This document shows, one piece after another, positions 1 to 5,240 of a stretch of DNA of 5,326 nucleotides (position 1 is the stretch's first letter; every line of letters begins with the position of its first letter). The stretch is from contig CALZAJ010000121.1 in NCBI GenBank assembly GCA_945613785.1, positions 1 to 5,326 of the forward strand, read 5' to 3'. This DNA is from an uncultured Verrucomicrobiota bacterium. GTDB lineage: Bacteria > Verrucomicrobiota > Kiritimatiellia > RFP12 > UBA1067. The translations under genes and the position numbers were made by a program. Below the pieces are notes generated by a model. It ran no database searches. It saw nothing but the letters and a program-made list of their open reading frames with translations, and was not told the DNA's origin.

Positions 1-2
1 TA

Positions 3-191
3 CTCCGTGCGACGTTCGCCAGCGGGAACGGGAGTTCGCTCGCCGAGGAGTCCGTCACGGTCAAGAAGTCGTCAACGGGAAAAATCAGGGTTCCGAACGG
101 CGCGACCGAGGTCAGGTTCTCCGTCCTTAAGATGAAACAGGAGGGCGCGCCCGTCCTCCTGTCGTTCCAGCCCTCCGCCTCGGTCAAGTGA
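3..191 (+). CDS. 3' end of an unidentified plus-strand protein gene
   Basis: An open frame enters from the left edge and ends at TGA (189-191), giving 62 residues of a C-terminus whose start lies outside the window. About 54 of the 62 codons end in G or C, the same strong bias as the genes around it, which argues that it is real. The visible tail alternates short hydrophobic stretches (KIRVP, EVRFSVL, PVLLSFQP) with Gly/Ser/Asn turns and has no membrane segment, cysteines or recognisable motif. It looks like the end of a beta-rich domain, perhaps of a secreted or surface protein, but that is inference only. I do not recognise the family. The gene converges on the Mur ligase gene: its stop codon directly abuts the other gene's stop codon with no base between. 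Confidence 0.6.
   Translation, partial: LRATFASGNGSSLAEESVTVKKSSTGKIRVPNGATEVRFSVLKMKQEGAPVLLSFQPSASVK
137..162 (-). terminator. Possible weak terminator hairpin of the minus-strand operon
   Basis: A perfect 8-bp inverted repeat (137-144 with 155-162, ACAGGAGG/CCTCCTGT) encloses a 10-nt GC-rich loop. It lies about 30 nt past the Mur ligase stop. Read on the minus strand, the stem is followed by a short T-rich run (TTTCATCTT), so it could act as a weak intrinsic terminator. It sits inside the coding region of the convergent gene, and the T tract is interrupted, so it may be chance. Confidence 0.3.
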
Positions 192-1319
192 TTAGGCGAA
201 CGCGCGGACAACCTCACGGTCATCGAAGGGATGTTTCACGCCCTTGATCTCCTGCGTCGTCTCGTGCCCTTTGCCGGCGATGATGACGACGTCGCCTGCC
301 GCGGCGTTCGTGAGAGCATAACGAATGGCCTTCGCACGATCGGGCTCGACGACGCAGGCATCCGGTTCGCCTACGCCCGCGAGGATCGCCTCAATGATCT
401 TCATCGGGTCTTCACTGCGGGGATTGTCGGAGGTGACGACGAGACGGTCCGCGAGTTTCGCGCAGGCCGCACCCATCAACGGACGCTTCATCGGATCGCG
501 ATCTCCGCCGGCGCCGAACACCACCCAGAGCCTGGCGCCGGACGGCGTGAAGCCGCGCGCGGCCGAAAGGACCTTCTCAAGTCCGTCAGGCGTGTGGGCG
601 AAATCGACATAGACCGTCGCCCTCACATGAGGATTCTCAACGCGCTCAAGACGTCCCCACCGCGGCCTCAGCGTCGGGATCACCTGTTGGATCGTCTCGT
701 GCGGGACGCCGGCCGCTTCCGCCAAAGTCGCCGCGACGAGCACATTCGACCGGTTGTAGTCTCCGGCCAGTTGAAGGCCGTTCAGACAGAACTTCGGCGC
801 CTTGCAGGAGACGGGGATCACGTTGAGCGGCAACGAGCCAACGGCCGCGAGCATCTCGTGGCCGTTCTCTCCATCCAGACAGACGGCATACGGCGGGAAG
901 TCCTTGCGCCCGTTATCCGCCGTCGGCGCCGGCGCCTCGTCCGCAATCTGCTTCGCGAAGGAGGCCTTCACGCGGAAGTACTCCTCCATCGTCTTGTGAT
1001 AGTCGAGGTGATCCTCGGAGAGATTGGTGAACGCACCGCCGGAGAAGATCGTATCGCCCGTGCGACGCTGGTGGATCGCGTGCGAGGAAACCTCCATCAC
1101 GCAATCGGTGCAGCCGTTCGCCTCCATCTTCGCGAAAATCTCCTTCAGCTGCACAAGCGGCGGCGTCGTGTAGCCCGTGTAGTAACGGTCCTTGCCGTCA
1201 AAGACCTCGACCGTCGTCAGATACCCGCACGTGCGTCCAGGACAGGCGTTGAGAAACTCGGCGAAGATCCACGTGCAGGTCGTCTTGCCGTTCGTGCCCG
1301 TAATGCCCCAGACCTTCAT
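192..1319 (-). CDS. MurE-like Mur ligase lacking the N-terminal UDP-binding domain
   Basis: This is a 375-residue ATP-dependent Mur ligase closest to MurE, which adds meso-diaminopimelate to UDP-MurNAc-L-Ala-D-Glu in the cytoplasm. Motifs seen in order are: P-loop GTNGKTT (8-14), TTPP (51-54), EVSSH (76-80), FTNLSEDHLDYH (97-108), K118 in the position of the carbamylated lysine, GDYNRSN (186-192), GRLERV (222-227), VDFAHTPDGLEKVL (238-251), GAGGDRDPMKRPLMG (269-283), DNPRSEDP (298-305) and AGKGHE (348-353). DNPR is the known meso-DAP signature. MurE proteins usually have about 490 residues with roughly 100 before the P-loop; here there are seven. The stretch between about 166 and 186, which normally holds extra beta-strands before the GxFN motif, also looks shortened. 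The chosen ATG overlaps the queF stop by one base (TGATG) and has GGGAG 10 nt upstream. The frame stays open upstream to 1634, but that part only shadows queF. It could be a working minimal enzyme, a paralogue with a different acceptor, or a decayed copy. The ligase family is sure; the substrate is not. Confidence 0.85.
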   Translation of the reverse strand: MKVWGITGTNGKTTCTWIFAEFLNACPGRTCGYLTTVEVFDGKDRYYTGYTTPPLVQLKEIFAKMEANGCTDCVMEVSSHAIHQRRTGDTIFSGGAFTNLSEDHLDYHKTMEEYFRVKASFAKQIADEAPAPTADNGRKDFPPYAVCLDGENGHEMLAAVGSLPLNVIPVSCKAPKFCLNGLQLAGDYNRSNVLVAATLAEAAGVPHETIQQVIPTLRPRWGRLERVENPHVRATVYVDFAHTPDGLEKVLSAARGFTPSGARLWVVFGAGGDRDPMKRPLMGAACAKLADRLVVTSDNPRSEDPMKIIEAILAGVGEPDACVVEPDRAKAIRYALTNAAAGDVVIIAGKGHETTQEIKGVKHPFDDREVVRAFA

Positions 1320-1783
1320 CAGTCGCGGACTCCCGACCAGGTGTTGAAGCGCGTCTCGGCCAGCTTCTTGTACTTCGGACCGGTTCCGCCATTGACGAAC
1401 GGATCGATCGAGATGCCGCCGCGAGCGGCGAACTTGCCGTAAACCTCCATGTACTTCGGCTTGAGCAGCTTCACTAGGTCGTTGTAGATGACGTTGATCA
1501 CGTCCTCGTGGAAGTCGCCATGGTTGCGGAAGCCATAGAGATAGAGCTTCAGCGACTTCGACTCGACGAGCTTCTGTCCAGGAATGTAGCGAATCGTGAG
1601 CGTCGCGAAATCGGGCTGACCCGTCTTGGGGCACAACGTCGTGAATTCCGGCGCCGTAAACGTCACCCAGTAGTCGCGTTCCGGATGCTTGTTCGCAAAC
1701 GCATCAAGCATCGCAGGATCGTAATCCGTCGAAGCCTTCGTCGTCTTGCCCAGCGTCTTCAGGTTGTCAAGGTCGGTTCTCAT
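1319..1783 (-). CDS. queF: NADPH-dependent 7-cyano-7-deazaguanine (preQ0) reductase, QueF
   Basis: QueF reduces the nitrile of preQ0 to the aminomethyl group of preQ1, the base later inserted into tRNA at the wobble position in queuosine synthesis. The 154-residue length fits the short, single-domain (Bacillus type) form. Visible signatures are LCPKTGQPDFAT (50-61), with the nucleophilic Cys51 that forms the thioimide and the acidic Asp58; the QueF motif ESKSLKLYL (74-82) that binds NADPH; and FRNHGDFHED (85-94), carrying the substrate-binding His/Glu pair. The C-terminal GGISIDPF stretch (about 123-130) is also typical, so the protein is complete. Its ATG overlaps the rsmD stop (ATGA) and follows a strong GGAGGAG site (1790-1796) with a 6-nt spacer. 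A second queuosine gene, queD, lies two genes upstream. Confidence 0.97.
   Translation of the reverse strand: MRTDLDNLKTLGKTTKASTDYDPAMLDAFANKHPERDYWVTFTAPEFTTLCPKTGQPDFATLTIRYIPGQKLVESKSLKLYLYGFRNHGDFHEDVINVIYNDLVKLLKPKYMEVYGKFAARGGISIDPFVNGGTGPKYKKLAETRFNTWSGVRD
1330..1334 (-). promoter_or_regulatory. Ribosome binding site supporting the short Mur ligase start
   Basis: GGGAG on the minus strand lies 10 nt before the ATG at 1319, inside the last codons of queF. The spacing is slightly long but workable, and the TGATG stop/start overlap would allow reinitiation by ribosomes finishing queF. This supports a start just before the P-loop rather than further upstream. Confidence 0.5.
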
Positions 1784-2340
1784 TTAATTCTCCTCCAGAT
1801 GCAAATCCTCGTCTTGCCGTAGGTGCGGTCGCGAAGGAGATCCCAGCCCGGTGTCTCTTCGGCCTTCTGGACAGCCGTCATCTCGGCGATGAAGAGTCCG
1901 TCGACCCGGATGACATTCCGCTCCGCGAGTGTCGCCAGCACCTGGGCATAGCCTCTCTCCTCGCCCAACCGGTAGGGCGGATCGGCAAAGCCGACGGAGA
2001 AGCCAGGGCCGACATATGTCGAAATCCAGCGATAGACGTCGGCAGCGACGACAGTGGCGAGCGAGGACTTGTCCTTCAGCAAGGTGACAACGTTCTTATT
2101 CAGCACCTCGATGTGCTGACGGCTCTGTTCGACGAACGTCGCGGACGCGGCCCCCCGCGAAAGGGCCTCAAGGCCCACCGCGCCGGAGCCGGAGAACAGG
2201 TCGAGGAAATCGCAGCCCGTCACTTCGCATTGGATGATGTTGAACAGCGCCTGGCGGACACGGTCCTGCGTCGGACGAATCTCATCCGACTTCGGCACCA
2301 ACAGATTGCGCCCGCAAAACTCTCCGCCTGTTATACGCAT
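1780..2340 (-). CDS. rsmD: 16S rRNA (guanine-966-N2) methyltransferase RsmD
   Basis: RsmD is an S-adenosylmethionine-dependent enzyme that methylates N2 of G966 in 16S rRNA during assembly of the small ribosomal subunit. The 186 residues match the family length. The start MRITGGEFCGR is typical. It is followed by RPTQDRVRQALFNI (22-35), the SAM-binding motif DLFSGSGAVGLEAL (47-60), the acidic loop FVEQ (69-72) and the catalytic DPPY (120-123) that handles the exocyclic amino group of guanine. The gene starts 20 nt after the queD stop with only a weak AGG upstream, and its last codons contain the ribosome binding site of queF, with which it overlaps by four bases. Nothing looks broken. Confidence 0.96.
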   Translation of the reverse strand: MRITGGEFCGRNLLVPKSDEIRPTQDRVRQALFNIIQCEVTGCDFLDLFSGSGAVGLEALSRGAASATFVEQSRQHIEVLNKNVVTLLKDKSSLATVVAADVYRWISTYVGPGFSVGFADPPYRLGEERGYAQVLATLAERNVIRVDGLFIAEMTAVQKAEETPGWDLLRDRTYGKTRICIWRRIK

Positions 2341-2360
2341 TCCGTCAACCTATTCACTGC

Positions 2361-2774
2361 TTATTCCCGGTATTCCGCACAGGAGTCTGCCGTCTCCCAG
2401 ACCTTGACGGAAGAGACGCCGGAGATGCGGGCCTTCAGCTCCTCAAAGAACATCCTCGCCATGTTCTCGGCCGTGGAACGGAACGGCAGTGCAACCGTCC
2501 GCATGCCGTAGCGCTCGACGACCGCGGCGATTTCCGTCTCGCCTTCAGACTTCGTATTGTAGACGAAGGCGTGGTCGAATCGGTCGCAGATGATTTCTGT
2601 CGCGATCTTCTTGAGATCCTTGAAGTCGATGACCATGTCACTGGCATCGTCCTCGGCCTGCGTGACGGAGATGTCCACGCGATAGGTGTGTCCGTGCAGG
2701 TTCTTGCAAAGTCCCTGATGGTTCGTCAACACGTGAGCCGCGTCGAACTTGACGGTCTTGGTTACGGTGATCAT
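2361..2774 (-). CDS. queD: 6-carboxy-5,6,7,8-tetrahydropterin synthase, QueD
   Basis: QueD converts dihydroneopterin triphosphate to 6-carboxytetrahydropterin, the first step specific to the 7-deazaguanine (queuosine) pathway. The protein has 137 residues. Zinc ligands are His14 (FDAAH) and His27/His29 in LHGHTY. Cys23 lies in CKNLHGH, the CxxxHGH pattern characteristic of QueD rather than of pyruvoyl-tetrahydropterin synthases. The Asp67-His68 pair (DHAF) and Glu127 (VWET) complete the active site, and STAENMA (100-106) is the usual conserved helix. The ATG follows GAGGA with a 7-nt spacer, 15 nt after the thioesterase stop. The QueE and QueC steps needed to reach the QueF substrate are not encoded in this window. 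Confidence 0.95.
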   Translation of the reverse strand: MITVTKTVKFDAAHVLTNHQGLCKNLHGHTYRVDISVTQAEDDASDMVIDFKDLKKIATEIICDRFDHAFVYNTKSEGETEIAAVVERYGMRTVALPFRSTAENMARMFFEELKARISGVSSVKVWETADSCAEYRE

Positions 2775-2789
2775 CGGTACGTCCTCAAG

Positions 2790-3221
2790 TTACCTTTTGT
2801 TCATCCCCTGCGGCTTGACGTCTTCCATCATGATGGCGACGAATTTCTCGGGCGGAGGGCACGGACGGAACGTCTTGAGGTCGATGAACGCGTGCCGCGT
2901 AAAACCGTTGACCAGCACCTGGTCCTCGCCTTTGCGTTTGATCTCGCAGGCGATTTCAAGACGGACGCCCTTCTGGGCCTGCACCCAGGCGGAAATCTCC
3001 AGAAGGTCATCATACCGCGCGCTGGCGCGATAATTGCACTCCGCATGCGTCACGGGCAGCCCCCAGCCCTCCGCCTCGCATTCCTTGTAGGTGTAGCCGC
3101 ACGCGCGCATCAGTTCATTGCGCGCCCGTTCGAACATCGTGAGGTAGTTTCCGTAATAGACGACACCCATCATGTCGGTGTCGGCATAGGGAACACGATA
3201 CTCTATCGTAATCTTTTTCAT
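2790..3221 (-). CDS. YbgC/4HBT-like hotdog-fold acyl-CoA thioesterase
   Basis: This is a 143-residue single hotdog domain of the YbgC/4-hydroxybenzoyl-CoA thioesterase group, which hydrolyses acyl-CoA thioesters in the cytoplasm. The N-terminal motif YADTDMMGVVYYGNYLTMFE (12-31) matches the family active-site segment, with Asp16 as the catalytic residue and the long helix FERARNELMR following. The later strands, with the pattern Y...L.I...V and F...L (about 70-117), also fit. Its natural substrate cannot be told from sequence. In Proteobacteria ybgC sits with tol-pal genes, but no such genes are seen here. The start overlaps the upstream tsaC stop (ATGA) and has AAGGAG 10 nt before it, so the two genes are probably translationally coupled. 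Confidence 0.88.
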   Translation of the reverse strand: MKKITIEYRVPYADTDMMGVVYYGNYLTMFERARNELMRACGYTYKECEAEGWGLPVTHAECNYRASARYDDLLEISAWVQAQKGVRLEIACEIKRKGEDQVLVNGFTRHAFIDLKTFRPCPPPEKFVAIMMEDVKPQGMNKR

Positions 3222-3742
3222 ATTCTCAGGGCTCCTTGTCGAAGAATGCTGATTTCGCCTTCGGGCGAGAGACGGACAACGGTTGAGGCGACGCCGCCCG
3301 GAGAGACGCCGTCGTCAACGACCAAATCCGCGGAGAGTCCGACATCCGCCAGCGCCTGCTCGGCATCGGTAGCGGGACGTTCGCCGGACATGTTGGCGCT
3401 CGTCACGCGGAGAAGGCCCCCGCACTTGCGCAGCAAGGCACGGGTCCATTCGTGATCGGGAACGCGATAACCCTCGCCTTCAGAGACAATCGTAAGGCCA
3501 CCTGGCCAGTGGGAGGTCAACGGATGTCTGACCGGCGTCACCTCAGCGTCGGACGCCAACAGGGCAATGGGTTTCTTCGCCTCACGACCCTTGATCGTGT
3601 AGAGGCGGTCGACGGCCGCGGGGAACTTCGGATGGGCGGCGAGTCCGTAAACGGTATCCGTCGGAATCACCACGACACCGCCCGCGAGGAGGGCCCGTGC
3701 GGCCTCCTCAAGACTCGTTTCTGTGCAAGGGATGATCTTCAT
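3218..3742 (-). CDS. tsaC: Threonylcarbamoyl-AMP synthase, YrdC/TsaC type
   Basis: TsaC makes threonylcarbamoyl-AMP from threonine, bicarbonate and ATP. TsaD/B/E then transfer the group to A37 of ANN-decoding tRNAs (t6A). The 174 residues cover one YrdC domain without the extra C-terminal domain of Sua5. Motifs are IPTDTVYGLA (26-35), the KGREAKKP nucleotide and phosphate loop (51-58), WPGGLT (79-84), RVPDHE (93-98), TSANMSG (114-120), ASTVVRL (about 152-158) and ILRQGA near the end. The link between WPGGLT and RVPDH has only eight residues, roughly 15 fewer than in many YrdC proteins, but the binding motifs on either side are intact. The gene begins 31 nt after the preceding stop, behind a hairpin, and I see no strong ribosome binding site. 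Confidence 0.93.
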   Translation of the reverse strand: MKIIPCTETSLEEAARALLAGGVVVIPTDTVYGLAAHPKFPAAVDRLYTIKGREAKKPIALLASDAEVTPVRHPLTSHWPGGLTIVSEGEGYRVPDHEWTRALLRKCGGLLRVTSANMSGERPATDAEQALADVGLSADLVVDDGVSPGGVASTVVRLSPEGEISILRQGALRI

Positions 3743-3755
3743 CGGCTCAGCTCAT

Positions 3756-3772
3756 CCCGCCGAGGCGGCGGG
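3756..3772 (-). other. Intercistronic GC-rich hairpin before tsaC
   Basis: A perfect 7-bp stem (CCCGCCG/CGGCGGG) with a 3-nt loop fills most of the 31-nt gap between the cysteine-rich protein gene and tsaC. No T tract follows on the minus strand, so it is not a standard terminator. Lying just upstream of the tsaC ATG, it could slow translation or mark an mRNA processing or stability boundary; that is inference. Confidence 0.5.
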
Positions 3773-3773
3773 G

Positions 3774-4193
3774 TTACTTCATCAACTCTTCCAGAATCCG
3801 CACCGACAGCTTCACGAGTTCGACGCAGGGGCGCTTCTTGTAGTATTCCTCCGTGCGCGGCTCAGGAGCGCCGCCGGTCGTGACCTTCACGCCCGCGAGC
3901 AGTTCGCGGCAGACGATCGAACCGCATTCCTCCTTGAATCGCCGGATGAACTCCTGGACATGCGGATAGACAACCGCTTTGTCCTCGCCATACTTCAGGC
4001 CCAGAACCTGTGCCGCGCCCGTCACCGTACCGCAGACCTCGCGTTCGCGTCCGACGCCGCCGCCAAGGCCACAAGAAACCTTCTTCGCCAGCGACTCGTC
4101 CATGCCAAAGTCCTCGGCAAATGCCACGACGACCGCCTGCGAACAGTTGAGGCCGCTCATGAACGCGGCTTCTGCCTTCTCGAGATGTGTCAT
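3774..4193 (-). CDS. C_GCAxxG_C_C family cysteine-rich protein
   Basis: This 139-residue protein belongs to the C_GCAxxG_C_C family, often annotated as a putative redox-active or metal-binding protein of unknown function. The sequence shows the family pattern: GLNCSQAVV (14-22), CGLGGGVGREREVCGTVTGA (41-60), the KEECGSIVCREL stretch (87-98) and a final RPC (121-123). The six cysteines (17, 41, 54, 90, 95, 123) and a glycine-rich turn suggest a buried metal or redox centre, but no activity can be named. There is no signal peptide or membrane segment, so it is probably cytoplasmic. Its ATG overlaps the YggU gene stop (ATGA) and follows AAAGGAG (4201-4207) with a 7-nt spacer. Its place among RNA-modification genes is unexplained. 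Confidence 0.88.
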   Translation of the reverse strand: MTHLEKAEAAFMSGLNCSQAVVVAFAEDFGMDESLAKKVSCGLGGGVGREREVCGTVTGAAQVLGLKYGEDKAVVYPHVQEFIRRFKEECGSIVCRELLAGVKVTTGGAPEPRTEEYYKKRPCVELVKLSVRILEELMK

Positions 4194-4474
4194 TCTACGA
4201 CTCCTTTTACTTCCGCGGCGGAAAGACCTTGTAGGAGGATACGCTTGGTCTTGGAGGTTTCGCCGGATTTGAAAATCACGCGGGACTTCGGCAGGTTGAA
4301 GGCATCGGCGAGGGTCTCAACGAGTTCTTTGTTCGCCTTGCCGTCCACGGGGGCGCAGCGGATGCGAACTTTCACGGCGTCGCCCAAGAGTCCGTCGATC
4401 CCCGCCTTGGAGGAGCGCGGCTGCGCCTTCACGTTGAGGACGATGCCTTCGGGAGTCTCAATGAAGTAGGGCAT
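4190..4474 (-). CDS. YggU/DUF167 (UPF0235) family protein
   Basis: A 94-residue member of the YggU/DUF167 family of small alpha/beta proteins with no settled biochemical role. The conserved core is visible: VKAQPRSSKAGIDG (15-28), VKVRIRCAPVDGKANKELVETLA (about 34-56), VIFKSGETSKTKRILL (about 66-81). Family length is about 95-100 residues, so the protein is complete. An upstream in-frame ATG at 4507 would add eleven poorly conserved residues (MNGATCPRRRS). The ATG at 4474 is preferred because a near-perfect AGGAGG stands 6 nt before it and the product then starts like its relatives (MPYF). The gene overlaps the end of the pseudouridine synthase gene by 17 nt and the next gene by four. Confidence 0.9.
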   Translation of the reverse strand: MPYFIETPEGIVLNVKAQPRSSKAGIDGLLGDAVKVRIRCAPVDGKANKELVETLADAFNLPKSRVIFKSGETSKTKRILLQGLSAAEVKGVVE

Positions 4475-5180
4475 CGATCTCCTCCTGGGACAGGTCGCGC
4501 CATTCACCCGGCTGCAGGTCGGCGGGCAGACGATAGGAACCGACGGCCACGCGCTTGAGGGACAGGACGACGAGGTGGGCCGCCGAGCACATATAGCGAA
4601 TCTGACGCTTGCGGCCCTCGTGAAGACGGAACTCCAGGACCGTCACATTGTTCTCGGTCGGCCGAAGGACCGTCACAGGGACTGGGCGGATCACATAGCC
4701 GTCCGGCATCTTCACGGGCGAGCGCAGGACGCGCAGCTTCTCTTCGCTCCAATGTCCCGCGACCTCCACGACATACGTCTTCTCGTGGTCGTAGCGCGGA
4801 TGCGTCAGCTTGAGCGCCAGATCGCCGTCATTGCTCATCAAGAGAAGGCCCTCAGAGTCCTTGTCGAGACGTCCAACCGGAACGAGACGCTCCGGCGCGG
4901 CACGGACGAATTCCGCGGCCGTCTTGCCGCCAAAGGGATCGCTCATGGAGGAAAGGACGCCGACGGGCTTGTAAAGGACGACCGTACGCTTACGCTCGCC
5001 GAGCGGCAGAGGCTTCCCGTCAATGCGGATCTGAACCTTCTCCGGATCGAATCGTTCGCACGGACGGTTCACGATGAGTCCGTCGACCGTGACGTGACCG
5101 GCCTCGATGAGGTCGGAGGACTTCCGACGGGACGCGTAGCCAGCGTGTGCGATGATGTTCTGAAGTCGTTCTTCTGCCAT
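4458..5180 (-). CDS. RsuA/RluB-family rRNA pseudouridine synthase
   Basis: A 240-residue enzyme that isomerises a specific uridine of ribosomal RNA to pseudouridine. An N-terminal S4 RNA-binding domain (about 4-50: RLQNIIAHAGYASRRKSSDLI then AGHVTVDG) precedes the catalytic domain. That domain contains VVLYKPVGVLSS (67-78), the catalytic-Asp motif VGRLDKDSEGLLLMSNDG (102-119, with Asp106), HP...EKTYVVEV, and the C-terminal RLHEGRKRQIRYMC segment. Overall it fits the RsuA/RluB/RluE/RluF family. The S4 domain argues against RluE, and I cannot separate RluB (23S U2605) from RsuA (16S U516) reliably, although the layout is RluB-like. The ATG gives the usual family start, yet no ribosome binding site precedes it. 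The predicted transcript begins about 2 nt upstream, so translation may be leaderless. It is the first gene of the operon. Confidence 0.93.
   Translation of the reverse strand: MAEERLQNIIAHAGYASRRKSSDLIEAGHVTVDGLIVNRPCERFDPEKVQIRIDGKPLPLGERKRTVVLYKPVGVLSSMSDPFGGKTAAEFVRAAPERLVPVGRLDKDSEGLLLMSNDGDLALKLTHPRYDHEKTYVVEVAGHWSEEKLRVLRSPVKMPDGYVIRPVPVTVLRPTENNVTVLEFRLHEGRKRQIRYMCSAAHLVVLSLKRVAVGSYRLPADLQPGEWRDLSQEEIDALLH
4479..4486 (-). promoter_or_regulatory. Strong ribosome binding site fixing the YggU start
   Basis: AGGAGGAG on the minus strand, within the last codons of the pseudouridine synthase gene, stands 4-6 nt before the ATG at 4474. It decides between this start and the upstream in-frame ATG at 4507. 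Confidence 0.8.
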
Positions 5181-5181
5181 T

Positions 5182-5197
5182 GCGGGATATTATAGCA
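5182..5197 (-). promoter_or_regulatory. Extended -10 promoter of the minus-strand operon
   Basis: On the minus strand the sequence TGCTATAAT (5197-5189) is a perfect extended -10 element. The start point expected from spacing is near 5182, two bases before the ATG at 5180. The -35 region about 17 bp upstream (5212-5217, TTTCGG) is poor, as is common with extended -10 promoters. Confidence 0.6.
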
Positions 5198-5228
5198 TTT
5201 CGTACCCGAAGCCGAAAATGCTATAATA
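5188..5228. repeat. Perfect 13-bp inverted repeat holding two divergent -10 boxes
   Basis: The arms TATTATAGCATTT (5188-5200) and AAATGCTATAATA (5216-5228) are exact reverse complements separated by 15 bp. They are AT-rich in an otherwise GC-rich region. Each arm contains TGCTATAAT reading outward, so the repeat places one promoter for the operon and one for the tRNA. It could also be an operator for a dimeric regulator or form a cruciform. Confidence 0.8.
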
Positions 5229-5234
5229 CTTCCA
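5219..5234 (+). promoter_or_regulatory. Extended -10 promoter of the tRNA-Leu gene
   Basis: TGCTATAAT (5219-5227) is a perfect extended -10 element on the plus strand. The expected start is near 5234, giving a 7-nt leader before the mature tRNA at 5241. The possible -35 (TTCGTA, 5199-5204, 17-bp spacer) is weak. Confidence 0.65.
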
Positions 5235-5240
5235 CTTTAC

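Noticed and set aside
144..151. GGCGCGCC palindrome as a functional site
   Set aside because: An 8-bp GC palindrome in GC-rich coding DNA is likely by chance; it only forms part of the loop of the larger hairpin.
231..1442. Long plus-strand open frame (403 codons) opposite the Mur ligase
   Set aside because: Arg-rich shadow of the minus-strand gene with no recognisable motif; the opposite strand has an unmistakable family match.
1320..1634. Upstream in-frame extension of the Mur ligase reading frame (105 extra codons) as its N-terminal domain
   Set aside because: It lies wholly within queF, is rich in Arg/Gln/His as expected of a GC-rich shadow frame, and shows no Mur N-domain features.
2571..3455. 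Plus-strand open frame of 294 codons over queD, the thioesterase and tsaC
   Set aside because: It is antisense to three recognised genes, with no motif or ribosome binding site of its own.
3723..4469. Plus-strand open frame of 248 codons over the cysteine-rich and YggU genes
   Set aside because: It covers two well-supported minus-strand genes and has shadow-like composition.
4475..4507. Earlier ATG at 4507 for the YggU gene
   Set aside because: It has no suitable ribosome binding site and adds an unconserved tail; the ATG at 4474 has AGGAGG 6 nt upstream.
5188..5228. Inverted repeat read as a bidirectional intrinsic terminator
   Set aside because: The stem is AT-rich with a 15-nt loop and no T tract, both flanking genes are transcribed away from it, and the arms match extended -10 promoters.
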